Source: Mycolicibacter hiberniae (GTDB lineage: Bacteria; Actinomycetota; Actinomycetes; Mycobacteriales; Mycobacteriaceae). From it: a stretch of 64,000 bases of DNA. Shown in pieces: positions 18,239 through 26,908 of this stretch. The stretch lies in NCBI RefSeq assembly GCF_010729485.1, contig NZ_AP022609.1, positions 4,278,001-4,342,000 on the forward strand. The letters are read 5' to 3'. The notes under the pieces were generated by a model, which saw only the letters and a program-made list of their open reading frames with translations, had not been told where the DNA came from and did no database searches. The translations under genes were made by a program, and so were the position numbers. Each line of letters starts with the position of its first letter. The stretch's first letter is position 1.

Positions 18239-19099
18239 ATGGCCAGAATCGCGATCATCGGTGGCGGAAACATGGGCGAGGCAATGCTTGCGGGTCTGCT
18301 GGCCGCCGGACGTCCGGTCAAGGACCTGGTGGTCGCCGAACGGTACGGCGACCGGGCCCGGCAGCTGGCGGAGAAGTACTCGGTGTTGGTGACCTCGGTC
18401 GCCGACGCGGTGGAGAACGCCGCCATCGTGATCGTCGCGGTGAAGCCGCAGGACGTCGACTCGGTGGTCGAGGAGTACGCCAAGAACGTCACCGCCGCGT
18501 CCGGGGACAGCGCCGAGCAGGTGCTGGTCACCGTTGTGGCCGGTCTCACCACGGGATACGTGGAATCCAAGCTGCCTGCGGGCGCCGCGGTGGTGCGGGT
18601 GATGCCCAACACCCCGGTGAAGGTCGGTGTCGGGGCCAGTGCGCTGGCCAGGGGACGGTTCCCCACCAACGAACAAGTCAAAGAGGTGGCCGCCCTGTTC
18701 GAGTGCGTGGGGACGGTGGCGATCGTTCCGGAAGATCAGATGGATGCGGTGACCGCGGTGTCGGGTTCGGGGCCGGCCTACTTCTTCTTGATGGTCGAGG
18801 CGCTGGTCGACGCCGGAGTCGCGGCCGGGCTGAGCCGGCAGGCGGCCACCGATCTGGCCGTGCAGACGATGGCGGGAAGCGCGCAGATGCTGCTGGAGGA
18901 GCGCGGTGCCGACGAGGGGCAACCGAGGACCGGAATGGACACCGCCCCGGCTTACCTGAGAGCGATGGTGACTTCACCGGGCGGGACCACTGCGGCGGCG
19001 CTGCGCGAGCTGGAGGCCGGTGGCCTGCGGACCGCGGTCGATAGGGCGGTTCAAGCCGCAAAAACACGCTCTGAGCAGCTAAGAATTACATCAGAGTAA
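18239..19099 (+). CDS. proC: Pyrroline-5-carboxylate reductase
   Basis: A 286-residue enzyme making proline from 1-pyrroline-5-carboxylate with NAD(P)H. The Rossmann motif is IIGGGNMGEAMLAG, VRVMPNTP follows, and the C-terminal signature is visible as SGSGPAYFF and MVTSPGGTTAAAL. Full family length. The ATG at 18239 lies 16 bases after the end of the tandem repeat, so the repeat occupies its promoter and leader. Position matches Rv0500. Confidence 0.95.
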   Translation: MARIAIIGGGNMGEAMLAGLLAAGRPVKDLVVAERYGDRARQLAEKYSVLVTSVADAVENAAIVIVAVKPQDVDSVVEEYAKNVTAASGDSAEQVLVTVVAGLTTGYVESKLPAGAAVVRVMPNTPVKVGVGASALARGRFPTNEQVKEVAALFECVGTVAIVPEDQMDAVTAVSGSGPAYFFLMVEALVDAGVAAGLSRQAATDLAVQTMAGSAQMLLEERGADEGQPRTGMDTAPAYLRAMVTSPGGTTAAALRELEAGGLRTAVDRAVQAAKTRSEQLRITSE

Positions 19100-19237
19100 T
19101 TCACTTATTTTTCACATATTGGCTCTCACTAGTCGCAGGAACCCCATCCGTCCCGCTATTCTCCTCTTGTCTGTGCGTGTTGGTGCAGCGGTGGGGAAGC
19201 CGCTGGGACTGCACGTGCCTGATTGAAATGGGTAACG

Positions 19238-19492
19238 ATGACGTCTGCGAACGGGCCTTCGGCACGTGACTCGGCTGGCAGGGCGGCACGCGATGCCGGT
19301 TCTGCGGAGTCGGGTCGAACACAGTTCCTCACCGTGGCCGAGGTGGCCGCGTTGATGCGGGTCAGCAAGATGACGGTGTACCGCCTGGTGCACAACGGCG
19401 AGCTGCCCGCGGTACGGGTGGGACGGTCTTTCCGGGTGCACGCCAAGGCGGTGCACGACCTGCTGGAGACCTCCTTCTTCGACGCGGGCTAG
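19238..19492 (+). CDS. Excisionase-family (MerR-like winged helix) DNA-binding protein, Rv0500A-like
   Basis: An 84-residue protein. The disordered N terminus is followed by a compact DNA-binding domain with LTVAEVAALMRVSKMTVYRLVHNG and VGRSFRVH. I chose the ATG at 19238 (MTSANGPSARD), which matches the mycobacterial homologue, over one 15 bases upstream. This is a chromosomal housekeeping member of the excisionase/BldC-like group, not evidence of a phage: no integrase is nearby and the position is the conserved one. A strong hairpin follows it. Confidence 0.88.
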   Translation: MTSANGPSARDSAGRAARDAGSAESGRTQFLTVAEVAALMRVSKMTVYRLVHNGELPAVRVGRSFRVHAKAVHDLLETSFFDAG

Positions 19493-19514
19493 CACCGGTC
19501 GACACGTAAGCGCC

Positions 19515-19546
19515 CCCCGGGCGTCGCCGTGCGGCGACGCCCGGGG
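19515..19546 (+). terminator. Strong stem-loop terminator after the excisionase-like gene
   Basis: A perfect 14-bp stem CCCCGGGCGTCGCC / GGCGACGCCCGGGG with loop GTGC lies 23 bases after the stop codon. No T tract follows, which fits the I-shaped terminators described for mycobacteria. It separates this gene from the bS22 transcript. Confidence 0.75.
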
Positions 19547-19676
19547 TCGGCTGTCTTGGTGGCCGCGGTCGGGGTGCGGTTTTCCGGTCCGGGCCTGCCT
19601 ACGGGTAAAGTAACCGGGTCGATCAAGTTCAGCAGCGCCAACACGGCGGCGCGGGCAGAAGCAGATAGCGGAGTTC

Positions 19677-19778
19677 ATGGGTTCAGTCATTAAGAAGCGG
19701 CGCAAGCGCATGTCGAAGAAGAAGCACCGCAAGCTGCTTCGCCGTACTCGCGTCCAGCGCAGAAAACTCGGTAAGTAG
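19677..19778 (+). CDS. Small ribosomal subunit protein bS22 (Rv0500B-like)
   Basis: A 33-residue, extremely basic protein starting [12 protein letters not shown] and ending QRRKLGK; about half of its residues are Lys or Arg. It matches my memory of bS22, found near the decoding centre of mycobacterial 30S subunits, and of the Rv0500B locus. The ATG is at 19677 and the TAG at 19776-19778. It lies between the terminator hairpin and the epimerase gene, as in M. tuberculosis. A TAAAGT about 75 bases upstream could be a -10 element. Confidence 0.92.
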
Positions 19779-19859
19779 CCCGTTCAGGCCCGTCTCGGCC
19801 GCAGCAGGAGGTGCCGATCGCCGGTATTGCTTTTGCGGCGTGGCCGTTAGGCTGACGGG

Positions 19860-20975
19860 GTGGACGAGGCCGGAACCCCCAGCGACGGCACGCGCAGCGA
19901 CACCAGGCAATACCCCAAGGTTGTGTTGGTGACCGGCGCGTGCCGGTTTCTGGGTGGATTTCTCACCGCACGGCTCACGCAGAACCCATTGATCAACCGG
20001 GTGATCGCGGTGGATGCGGTCATGCCCAGCAAGGACATGCTGCGCCGGATGGGGCGCGCTGAGTTCGTCCGCGCTGACATCCGTAATCCCTTTATCGCCA
20101 AGGTGATCCGAAACAGCGACGTCGACACCGTCGTGCACGCCGCGGCGGCGTCGTACGTGCCGAGGTCCGGTGGTGGAGCGGCGCTCAAAGAGCTCAACGT
20201 GATGGGCGCGATGCAGTTGTTCGCCGCCTGCCAGAAGGCGCCTTCGGTCCGGCGGGTGGTGCTCAAGTCGACCTCGGAGGTCTACGGGTCGTGTTCGCGT
20301 GACCCGGTGATGTTCTCCGAGGACACCCTGAGCCGTCGACCGCCGACTCAGGGGTTCCCCCGCGACAGCGTCGACATCGAGGGCTACGCCCGCGGGCTGG
20401 GCCGACGGCGGCCCGACATCGCCGTCACGATCCTGCGGATGGCCAACATGATCGGTCCGGCCATGGACACCGCGTTGTCGCGTTACCTTGCCGGCCCACT
20501 GGTTCCGATGGTGGTCGGCCGCGACGCACGCCTGCAGTTGCTGCACGAGCAGGACGCCCTGGGCGCGCTGGAGCGGGCCACCACGGCGGGCAAGGCCGGC
20601 ACCTTCAACGTCGGGGCCGACGGCATCATCATGATGTCGCAGGCGATCCGCCGGACGGGCCGCGTCCCGGTTCCGCTGCCCGGTGCCGGACTGTGGGTCA
20701 TGGATTCGCTGCGCCGGGCCAACAATTACAGCGAGATCAACCGGGAGCAGTTGGATTATCTGAGCTTCGGCCGGGTGATGGACACGACTAGAATGCGAAC
20801 CGAACTCGGGTACAGCACCAAGTGGACCACCGCCGAGGCGTTCGATGACTACGTGCGGGGCCGCGGACTGAACCCGATCGTCGACCCCAAGTGGGTCCGT
20901 TCGGTGGAGCGCCGAACAATAAGCGCAGCGCAGCGCCTGGGGGATATCGGCTTGAGCAGGGCGCGGGGAGGTTAG
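19860..20975 (+). CDS. NAD-dependent epimerase/dehydratase-like protein, atypical SDR (Rv0501-like)
   Basis: A 371-residue extended SDR with a modified nucleotide-binding motif (LVTGACRFLGGFL) and typical strand motifs (DTVVHAAAA, LKSTSEVYG). The catalytic YxxxK is not conserved: the aligned stretch reads EGYARGLGRR, so Tyr is present but Lys is Leu. The homologue in M. tuberculosis is annotated galE2, but a standard UDP-galactose epimerase activity is doubtful with this change. The GTG start at 19860 follows bS22 by 81 bases. The acyltransferase gene starts 2 bases after its stop. Confidence 0.86.
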   Translation: MDEAGTPSDGTRSDTRQYPKVVLVTGACRFLGGFLTARLTQNPLINRVIAVDAVMPSKDMLRRMGRAEFVRADIRNPFIAKVIRNSDVDTVVHAAAASYVPRSGGGAALKELNVMGAMQLFAACQKAPSVRRVVLKSTSEVYGSCSRDPVMFSEDTLSRRPPTQGFPRDSVDIEGYARGLGRRRPDIAVTILRMANMIGPAMDTALSRYLAGPLVPMVVGRDARLQLLHEQDALGALERATTAGKAGTFNVGADGIIMMSQAIRRTGRVPVPLPGAGLWVMDSLRRANNYSEINREQLDYLSFGRVMDTTRMRTELGYSTKWTTAEAFDDYVRGRGLNPIVDPKWVRSVERRTISAAQRLGDIGLSRARGG

Positions 20976-20977
20976 CC

Positions 20978-21997
20978 ATGGCTGATGATGTGAAAGCGAA
21001 AGTCATTCCGCTGCATAAGCGTTCGAGTTCGGTGCGCCGGCACCCTTCGGCGCTGGCCGCGGAGAACGCCTCGGCCGGCCAGGTTGCCGCGGTGGTGCGC
21101 GAGCTCGACGAGCGGCGCGCGGCCGGAGCCTCCGGTGCCGCCGCGCCCACTCCCAACGAGTTCGCCCGCCGGGTGGCCGCGGTCGCGGGATTTCTGCGGG
21201 AGCGGATCACGGGGGACTACCAGGTCGACGAGTTCGGCTTCGACCCGCACTTCAACGAGGCAGTCATGCTGCCGGTGCTGCGGTTTTTCTTCAACGACTG
21301 GTTCCGGGTCGAGGTCAGCGGTGTGGAGAACCTGCCGGTCGACGGGCCCGCACTGTTGGTGGCCAACCACGCCGGGGTGTTGCCGATGGATGCGCTGATG
21401 CTCTCGGTGGCGGTGCACGACCATCACCCCGACCACCGGAATCTGCGAATGCTCGCCGCCGACCTGGTGTTCGACCTGCCGATGGTCGGCCCGACCGCCC
21501 GCAAGGCCGGCCACACCATGGCCTGCACCGCCGATGCGAACCGGTTGCTGGAGTCCGGCGAGCTGACCGCGGTCTTTCCGGAGGGTTACAAGGGCCTGGG
21601 AAAACGCTTCCAAGATCGCTACAAGCTGCAGCGGTTCGGCCGCGGCGGGTTCGTCTCCGCAGCGCTGCGCACCAAGGCGCCCATCGTGCCGTGCTCGATC
21701 GTCGGCTCCGAGGAGATCTACCCGATGATCGGCGACGTCAAGCTGTTGGCGCGGCTGCTCGGCGTGCCCTATTTCCCCATCACGCCGCTGTTTCCGCTGG
21801 CCGGCCCGGCCGGGTTGGTGCCGATGCCGTCCAAGTGGCACATCGCCTTCGGCGAGCCGATCCCGACCAGCCACTACGAGGCCGGTGCCGCCGACGACCC
21901 GATGGTCACCTTCGATCTGACCGATCAGGTGCGCGAGACCATCCAGCAGACGCTGTACCGGCTTCTCGCCGGCCGCCGCAACATGTTCTTCGGCTAG
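20978..21997 (+). CDS. Lysophospholipid acyltransferase family protein (PlsC-like, Rv0502-like)
   Basis: A 339-residue acyltransferase. The catalytic histidine motif is VANHAGVLPMD, the longer-spaced form seen in LPLAT/MGAT-like members, and the second motif is FPEGYKGLGK. A hydrophilic N-terminal region of about 100 residues precedes the catalytic domain. It probably acylates a glycerolipid at the inner membrane face. The ATG at 20978 lies 2 bases after the epimerase gene, so the two form an operon; longer in-frame starts lie inside that gene. Confidence 0.89.
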   Translation: MADDVKAKVIPLHKRSSSVRRHPSALAAENASAGQVAAVVRELDERRAAGASGAAAPTPNEFARRVAAVAGFLRERITGDYQVDEFGFDPHFNEAVMLPVLRFFFNDWFRVEVSGVENLPVDGPALLVANHAGVLPMDALMLSVAVHDHHPDHRNLRMLAADLVFDLPMVGPTARKAGHTMACTADANRLLESGELTAVFPEGYKGLGKRFQDRYKLQRFGRGGFVSAALRTKAPIVPCSIVGSEEIYPMIGDVKLLARLLGVPYFPITPLFPLAGPAGLVPMPSKWHIAFGEPIPTSHYEAGAADDPMVTFDLTDQVRETIQQTLYRLLAGRRNMFFG

Positions 21998-22012
21998 ACC
22001 GGCTGCCAGCGA

Positions 22013-22540
22013 CTACTTCTTGCCCAGGGCCCGATCGCGCATCGCCTCAAGGGCCGCGATGGTGGCCGCCTCGGTCTCGGGGTCCTGGTTGACCGATTCG
22101 CCGAGCATGGTGACCACGCTGGTCACCACCGGTTCGCCGTTGGCATCGGTGATCTCGCTGCGGACCTCGCTGACCACCGTGCCGTGGGACTCGATCACCG
22201 AGTCCAGGTAGGTGTCGAAGAACAGCTTGTCCCCGGCCACGATCGGCCGGTGGAAGGTGAACTTCTGGTCGCGGTGCAGCACCCGGGAAATGTTGATCGG
22301 GATGTCGAACTTGTCGAAGATCTCCAGCTGCACCTGACGTCCGGCGACCGCCAGGAACGTCAGCGATGCCACCAGGCCGGGATGCCCGGCCTCGGCCGCG
22401 GCGGCCTCGTCGAAATGGGCCGGGTGCTCGTCTTTGACCGAGCGGGCGAACTCCCGGATCTTCTCCCGGCCGACCTCGAAATAGTCCGGGAATCGGTAGT
22501 GCGTACCGATGACTCCCTGCGATTCGGTGTGTACTGACAT
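22013..22540 (-). CDS. HadA-like (R)-3-hydroxyacyl dehydratase / FAS1-type MaoC protein (Rv0504c-like)
   Basis: A 175-residue single-hotdog protein with the N-terminal MaoC-like dehydratase pattern ([20 protein letters not shown]) and overall similarity to mycolic acid dehydratase subunits HadA/HadC. HadA-type subunits are usually non-catalytic partners of HadB, and no clear catalytic Asp/His pair is visible here. In M. tuberculosis the neighbour on the Rv0502 side is cmaA2; here only 15 bases separate it from the acyltransferase, so cmaA2 is missing. Confidence 0.86.
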   Translation of the reverse strand: MSVHTESQGVIGTHYRFPDYFEVGREKIREFARSVKDEHPAHFDEAAAAEAGHPGLVASLTFLAVAGRQVQLEIFDKFDIPINISRVLHRDQKFTFHRPIVAGDKLFFDTYLDSVIESHGTVVSEVRSEITDANGEPVVTSVVTMLGESVNQDPETEAATIAALEAMRDRALGKK

Positions 22541-22596
22541 GCCGGTTTACCCCTCCGCTCGCCGTGGTGCTCGGCGGCGGAAGTTTATCAGCGAGC

Positions 22597-22628
22597 AGCT
22601 CAGCCGCGCTCGTTCCGGTGCGCCACGG
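22597..22628. repeat. 32-bp direct repeat, copy 1 (intergenic)
   Basis: The 32-base word from AGCTCAGCCGCG to GCGCCACGG is identical to 22666-22697. The start-to-start distance is 69 bases. Copy 1 lies in the gap downstream of serB1 and upstream of the HadA-like gene. Confidence 0.9.
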
Positions 22629-22665
22629 TGTTTGATTCGGTCGACCGGTCCTCGCGCGCTTCGCA

Positions 22666-22697
22666 AGCTCAGCCGCGCTCGTTCCGGTGCGCCACGG
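22666..22697. repeat. 32-bp direct repeat, copy 2 (3' end of serB1)
   Basis: Identical to 22597-22628. This copy contains the stop codon of serB1 (22669-22671) and its last codons (HRNERG), so the other copy looks like a duplicated tail of the gene. Confidence 0.9.
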
Positions 22698-23556
22698 CTG
22701 CCGCCAGGGCCCCGCCGACGGCCCCCAGCGCCAGCGCCGAGGGCACGCCGATGCGCGCCGCCCGGCGGGCGGTGCGAAAGTCGCGGATCTCCCACCCTCG
22801 TTTGCGGGCCATCTCGCGCAACGCCGCATCGGGGTTGATCGCCACCGCCGTGCCCACCAGCGAGAGCATCGGCACGTCGTTGAAGCTGTCGGAGTAGGCC
22901 GTGCACCGCCGCAGGTTGAGCCCCTCCCGGATCGCCAGCGACCGCACCGCGTGCGCCTTGCCCGGACCGTGCAGGATTTCGCCGACCAGCCGGCCGGTGA
23001 ACACCCCGTCCACCGACTCGGCGACGGTGCCCAGCGCGCCGGTCAGGCCGAGCCGGCGGGCGATGGTCTCGGCCAGCTCATAGGGGGTCGCGGTGACCAG
23101 CCAGACCTGCTGGCCGGCGTCGAGGTGCATCTGCGCCAGCTCCCGGGTGCCCGGCCAGATCTTGTCGGCGATGATCTCGTCGTAGATCTGCTCACCCAGA
23201 TCGACCAGCTCCGACACCGGTCGCCCTTCGATGAACGCCAGGGCTTTGCGCCGGCCTGCCGCGACGTCGTCGCTGTTCTCCTTGCCGGTGAGCTGGAACT
23301 TCGCCTGGGCGTAGACGATGCCGACGACATCGCGGTAGGTGAAGTAATTGCGGGCGGCCAGACCACGTCCGAAGTGCACCATCGAGGAGCCCTGAACCAG
23401 GGTGTTGTCCACGTCGAAGAACGCCGCGGCGGTCAGGTCGACCGGTGGTGGTGTGCCGGTGTCGGCCATACCGGCAAGCGCCCGTTCCGCGCTGGCGTCG
23501 TAGGGCAGCGATGTCACCTCGGTTGCGGATTCGTGTTCGGGGCCCGGTGTCGTCAT
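22669..23556 (-). CDS. serB1: HAD-family phosphatase, SerB1-like
   Basis: A 295-residue HAD hydrolase of the SerB/HAD-IB type. The nucleophile motif is [13 protein letters not shown], motif II is LVTATP, and motif IV is [12 protein letters not shown]. Members cleave phosphoserine or lysophosphatidic-type substrates; the true substrate is unproven. A hydrophobic stretch near the C terminus ([17 protein letters not shown]) may anchor it in the membrane. The ATG at 23554-23556 has GAAGGAG at eight bases, so the longer open frame upstream is rejected. Its 3' end is part of the 32-bp repeat. Confidence 0.9.
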   Translation of the reverse strand: MTTPGPEHESATEVTSLPYDASAERALAGMADTGTPPPVDLTAAAFFDVDNTLVQGSSMVHFGRGLAARNYFTYRDVVGIVYAQAKFQLTGKENSDDVAAGRRKALAFIEGRPVSELVDLGEQIYDEIIADKIWPGTRELAQMHLDAGQQVWLVTATPYELAETIARRLGLTGALGTVAESVDGVFTGRLVGEILHGPGKAHAVRSLAIREGLNLRRCTAYSDSFNDVPMLSLVGTAVAINPDAALREMARKRGWEIRDFRTARRAARIGVPSALALGAVGGALAAAVAHRNERG

Positions 23557-23608
23557 CACCTGACTCCTTCCGCAGCTGCAAGGGCCGGTGCTCCGGCCGT
23601 TCTCAACC

Positions 23609-24064
23609 CTATCCGGCCCCACCGCCGATGACCCGCAGGTGATCGCGCAGATCCCCTTTGAGATCGAACATCGAGTAGTCCCGGAAACTGAACCGCCAGA
23701 CGCCGTCAACGCGCTCGAAGCTGTCGTGGTAGCGGCCGGCGGCGATCACCTGCAGCGCGACATCGTCGGTCTGCTGCAGCACGGTGTAGTAGGAGCGGCA
23801 GGTCGCGGTCCCGGTGACTTCGTCGATGTCGAGGATCGGGTTGGTGATCACGTGTTTGGTGCGCGGCGTGCCGTCGGCGTGGATCACCACGAGCCCGCGC
23901 CACAGCCCCAGGATTCCGGCGCTGTCCATGACGACGGTGCCCTGCGGGTCGGCGTTGATCCGGGCGTGGGCGAAGAGTCCCGCGGCGCCCTCCAGGTCGC
24001 CGGAGTCCATCAGCTCCGCATAGCGGTAGAGCAGGTTCGTGATCGACACGGCGCTGGAAGTCAT
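23609..24064 (-). CDS. SnoaL-like / NTF2-fold protein
   Basis: A 151-residue protein with the alpha-helix plus curved sheet pattern of the SnoaL-like group: [24 protein letters not shown] at the start, then [15 protein letters not shown] and [11 protein letters not shown]. Such proteins are isomerases, hydratases or dehydratases acting on lipophilic substrates, or plain ligand binders. It occupies the place where M. tuberculosis has mmpS2/mmpL2. Upstream is a 152-base divergent gap to the glutaredoxin-like gene. Confidence 0.82.
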   Translation of the reverse strand: MTSSAVSITNLLYRYAELMDSGDLEGAAGLFAHARINADPQGTVVMDSAGILGLWRGLVVIHADGTPRTKHVITNPILDIDEVTGTATCRSYYTVLQQTDDVALQVIAAGRYHDSFERVDGVWRFSFRDYSMFDLKGDLRDHLRVIGGGAG

Positions 24065-24216
24065 GGCTCGCCCTTGTCCGCCCGAGGGTCCCGAGATGAG
24101 ATGGTGCCGGCCGGTGGCCGGTCACACCGTAATCAATTCGCGGCGCCCCGTAGCGGCAATCCGGCCAACCCGGTGGCCGCAGATCAGGCCGGGGCTGCTG
24201 CTGCGACACTGAGACC

Positions 24217-24492
24217 ATGGCCCGCCACCAGGTACAGCTGCTGACCCGCGAGGGCTGCCCGGTCTGCGTGCAGGTACACGCCCAGCTGACGCGGCTGGCC
24301 GACGAACTCGGATTCGACCTGCAGGCCGTCGACGTCGATGCCGCCGCGGCGGCCGGCGACACCGGTCTGCGGGCGGAGTTCGGCGACCGGCTGCCGGTGG
24401 TGCTGCTCGACGGAAACGAGCACAGCTACTGGGAAGTCGACGAGCCGCGTTTGCGCGCCGATTTGGCCGAATTTGGTAGGCCAGCACTTTAG
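24217..24492 (+). CDS. Glutaredoxin-like / thioredoxin-fold protein (Rv0508-like)
   Basis: A 91-residue thioredoxin-fold protein with the redox motif EGCPVCVQ near the N terminus and cis-Pro in RLPVVLLDG. It belongs to the short glutaredoxin-like (DUF836-type) family that often precedes hemA in actinobacteria. The ATG is at 24217. The hemA start is 63 bases downstream with an inverted repeat between them. Confidence 0.88.
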   Translation: MARHQVQLLTREGCPVCVQVHAQLTRLADELGFDLQAVDVDAAAAAGDTGLRAEFGDRLPVVLLDGNEHSYWEVDEPRLRADLAEFGRPAL

Positions 24493-24504
24493 CCTCTACC
24501 GTGG

Positions 24505-24521
24505 AGTGAAGTTTGTTCACT
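24505..24521. promoter_or_regulatory. Inverted repeat AGTGAA-N5-TTCACT upstream of hemA
   Basis: Perfect 6-bp arms separated by GTTTG, 34 bases before the hemA start. The half site GTGAA...TTCAC resembles the Rex operator of Streptomyces, where Rex controls rex-hemACD, but the spacer is one base longer and no rex gene is seen here. An operator role is a guess. Confidence 0.4.
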
Positions 24522-24555
24522 GGTGACAGCAAGGAGCGGACCAGGTGATATTGCC

Positions 24556-25935
24556 GTGAGCGTCCTGCTCTTCGGGGTCTCGCACCGCAGCGCCCCCGTC
24601 TCAGTACTCGAGCAGCTCAGCACCGCTGAATCCGACCAGGTCAAGATCGTCGAGCGAGTGCTGCAGTCACCGCTCGTCACCGAGGCGATGATTCTGTCGA
24701 CCTGCAACCGGGTCGAGGTGTATGCCGTCGTCGAGGCGTTCCACGCCGGGTTGTCGGCGATCGGTCAGGTGCTCTCCGACCACTCCGGCATGCCGATGGC
24801 CGACCTGACCAAGTTCGCCTACGTGCGCTACAGCGAGGCAGCCGTCGAGCACCTGTTCACGGTGGCCAGCGGCCTGGACTCCGCCGTTGTCGGCGAGCAG
24901 CAGGTGCTGGGCCAGGTGCGCCGTGCCTACGCCTCCGCCGAGGCCAACGGCAGTGTCGGCCGGGTGCTGCACGAACTGGCGCAACGGGCGCTGTCGGTGG
25001 GCAAGCGGGTGCACTCCGAGACCGGCATCGACGCCGCCGGCGCCTCGGTGGTGTCGGTGGCCCTGAACATCGCGGCCAAACAGCTGGGCGACGACGCACT
25101 GCGGGGCCGCACGGCGGTGGTGATCGGCGCCGGTTCCATGGGCGCGCTCTCGGCGGCGCACCTGGTGCGTGCCGGCATCGAACACATCCACGTGGTCAAC
25201 CGCTCGCTGCCGCGCGCGCAGCGACTGGCCCGCAAAGTCCGCGACACCGGTGTGACGGCCGACGCCGTCGCCCTGGACCGGATGGCCCCCGCACTGGCCG
25301 TCGCCGACATCGTGGTGAGCTCCACCGGAGCGGTCAGCCCCGTGGTGTCGTTGGCCGATGTGCACCATGCGCTGGCCGGCGGCAACCGCGACGAGCTGAC
25401 CCAGCCGATGGTGATCTGCGACCTGGGAATGCCACGCGATGTCGACGCCGCGGTCGCCGGGCTGCCCGGGGTGCGGGTCATCGACATGGACCGGATTCAG
25501 CGCGAGCCCTCGGCACAGGTTGCGACTTCCGACACCGAGGCCGCGCGCGGCATCGTGGCCCGCGAGGTGGCCACCTATCTGGCCGGCCAGCGGATGGCCG
25601 AGGTCACCCCGACCGTGACCGCGCTGCGCCAGCGTGCCGCTGACGTGGTCACCGCCGAGTTGCTACGGCTGGACCACCGGCTGCCGGACCTGCAGGCCGC
25701 CCAGCGCGAGGAGGTGGCGCGCACCGTGCGCCGCGTCGTCGACAAGCTGCTGCATGCCCCCACCGTGCGGGTGAAACAACTCGCCAGTTCGCCCGGCGGC
25801 GATAGCTACGCCGAGGCGCTGCGCGAATTGTTCGAACTCGACCCGACCGCGGTGGACGCGGTTGCCACCGCCGGCGAGTTGCCCATGATCCCGGGTGGGC
25901 TCGATGTCGGCGCCGAAACCGGGTCGGCCGGGTAG
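24556..25935 (+). CDS. hemA: Glutamyl-tRNA reductase
   Basis: A 459-residue enzyme reducing Glu-tRNA to glutamate-1-semialdehyde, the first step of C5 heme synthesis. The N terminus [12 protein letters not shown] and the catalytic Cys in [10 protein letters not shown] are clear; [10 protein letters not shown] and the NADPH domain ([12 protein letters not shown]) follow. The GTG at 24556 ([10 protein letters not shown]) is the conserved start; an open frame extends 33 bases upstream but lacks support. hemC starts 5 bases downstream. Confidence 0.96.
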   Translation: MSVLLFGVSHRSAPVSVLEQLSTAESDQVKIVERVLQSPLVTEAMILSTCNRVEVYAVVEAFHAGLSAIGQVLSDHSGMPMADLTKFAYVRYSEAAVEHLFTVASGLDSAVVGEQQVLGQVRRAYASAEANGSVGRVLHELAQRALSVGKRVHSETGIDAAGASVVSVALNIAAKQLGDDALRGRTAVVIGAGSMGALSAAHLVRAGIEHIHVVNRSLPRAQRLARKVRDTGVTADAVALDRMAPALAVADIVVSSTGAVSPVVSLADVHHALAGGNRDELTQPMVICDLGMPRDVDAAVAGLPGVRVIDMDRIQREPSAQVATSDTEAARGIVAREVATYLAGQRMAEVTPTVTALRQRAADVVTAELLRLDHRLPDLQAAQREEVARTVRRVVDKLLHAPTVRVKQLASSPGGDSYAEALRELFELDPTAVDAVATAGELPMIPGGLDVGAETGSAG

Positions 25936-25940
25936 ACGTT

Positions 25941-26876
25941 TTGGATCCAGTAATCCGCATCGGCACCCGGGGCAGCCTGTTGGCCACCACCCAGGCCGGG
26001 ACCATCCGCGACGCCCTGGTGGCCGCCGGGCATCCCGCCGAACTGGTCGTGATCAGCACCGCCGGTGACGTCACTTCGGGACCCATCGCCAACATCGGGG
26101 TGGGCGTGTTCACCGCCGAGCTGCGTGAGGCCATCCTCGACGGCAGGGTCGACGCCGCCGTGCACTCACACAAGGATCTCCCGACCGCTGCTGACCCGCG
26201 GTTCCTGATCGCTGCCATACCGCGTCGTGAGGACCCTCGAGACGCTCTGGTGGCACGCGACGGACTGGTGCTGGGAGAGTTGCCGGCGGGTGCCGTCGTG
26301 GGCACTTCGTCGCCCCGGCGGGCCGCACAGCTTAGAGCACTGGGTCTCGGTTTGGAAATTCGCCCCCTACGAGGCAACCTAGATAGCAGGTTGAACAGGG
26401 TAAGCAGCGGCGCACTCGACGCCATCGTGGTAGCCCGGGCGGGTCTGGCCCGGCTGGGACGCCTCGATGCCGTCACCGAGACGTTGGAGCCGGTACAGAT
26501 GTTGCCGGCTCCGGCCCAAGGGGCACTGGCGGTGGAGTGCCGCGCCGGTGATTCCGCACTGGCGGCGCTGCTGGCGGAGTTGGATGACGCCGACACCCGC
26601 ACGGCGGTCACCGCCGAGCGGACCCTGCTCGCTGAACTGGAGGCGGGTTGTTCCGCACCGGTGGGCGCGATCGCCGAAGTGGTCGAGTCCATCGATGAGG
26701 ACGGCCGGGTCTTCGAAGAGCTGTCGCTGCGCGGTTGCGTGGCGGCGCTGGACGGATCCGACGTGATCCGCGCCTCCGGCATCGGCAGTCCAGACCGTGC
26801 CCGGGAACTGGGCGTGTCGGTCGCGGCGGAACTGTTCGAGTTGGGGGCGCGCGAGCTGATGTCGGAAGCTCGGTGA
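25941..26876 (+). CDS. hemC: Hydroxymethylbilane synthase (porphobilinogen deaminase)
   Basis: A 311-residue enzyme assembling four porphobilinogens. Visible are [11 protein letters not shown] at the N terminus, [19 protein letters not shown] and the dipyrromethane-binding Cys in [11 protein letters not shown]. The TTG at 25941 is 5 bases after the hemA stop. The gene belongs to the hemACDB operon. Confidence 0.95.
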   Translation: MDPVIRIGTRGSLLATTQAGTIRDALVAAGHPAELVVISTAGDVTSGPIANIGVGVFTAELREAILDGRVDAAVHSHKDLPTAADPRFLIAAIPRREDPRDALVARDGLVLGELPAGAVVGTSSPRRAAQLRALGLGLEIRPLRGNLDSRLNRVSSGALDAIVVARAGLARLGRLDAVTETLEPVQMLPAPAQGALAVECRAGDSALAALLAELDDADTRTAVTAERTLLAELEAGCSAPVGAIAEVVESIDEDGRVFEELSLRGCVAALDGSDVIRASGIGSPDRARELGVSVAAELFELGARELMSEAR

Positions 26877-26908
26877 AACGGTGCGTGGGAAGTGACTGGG
26901 AGTAACGA

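Noticed and set aside
19238..19492. Prophage or integrative element suggested by the excisionase-like gene
   Set aside because: No integrase, attachment repeats or other phage genes are seen, and the gene occupies its conserved chromosomal place beside proC.
22541..22668. Insertion-sequence remnant between serB1 and the HadA-like gene
   Set aside because: Only the 32-bp direct repeat is present. There are no terminal inverted repeats and no transposase fragment.
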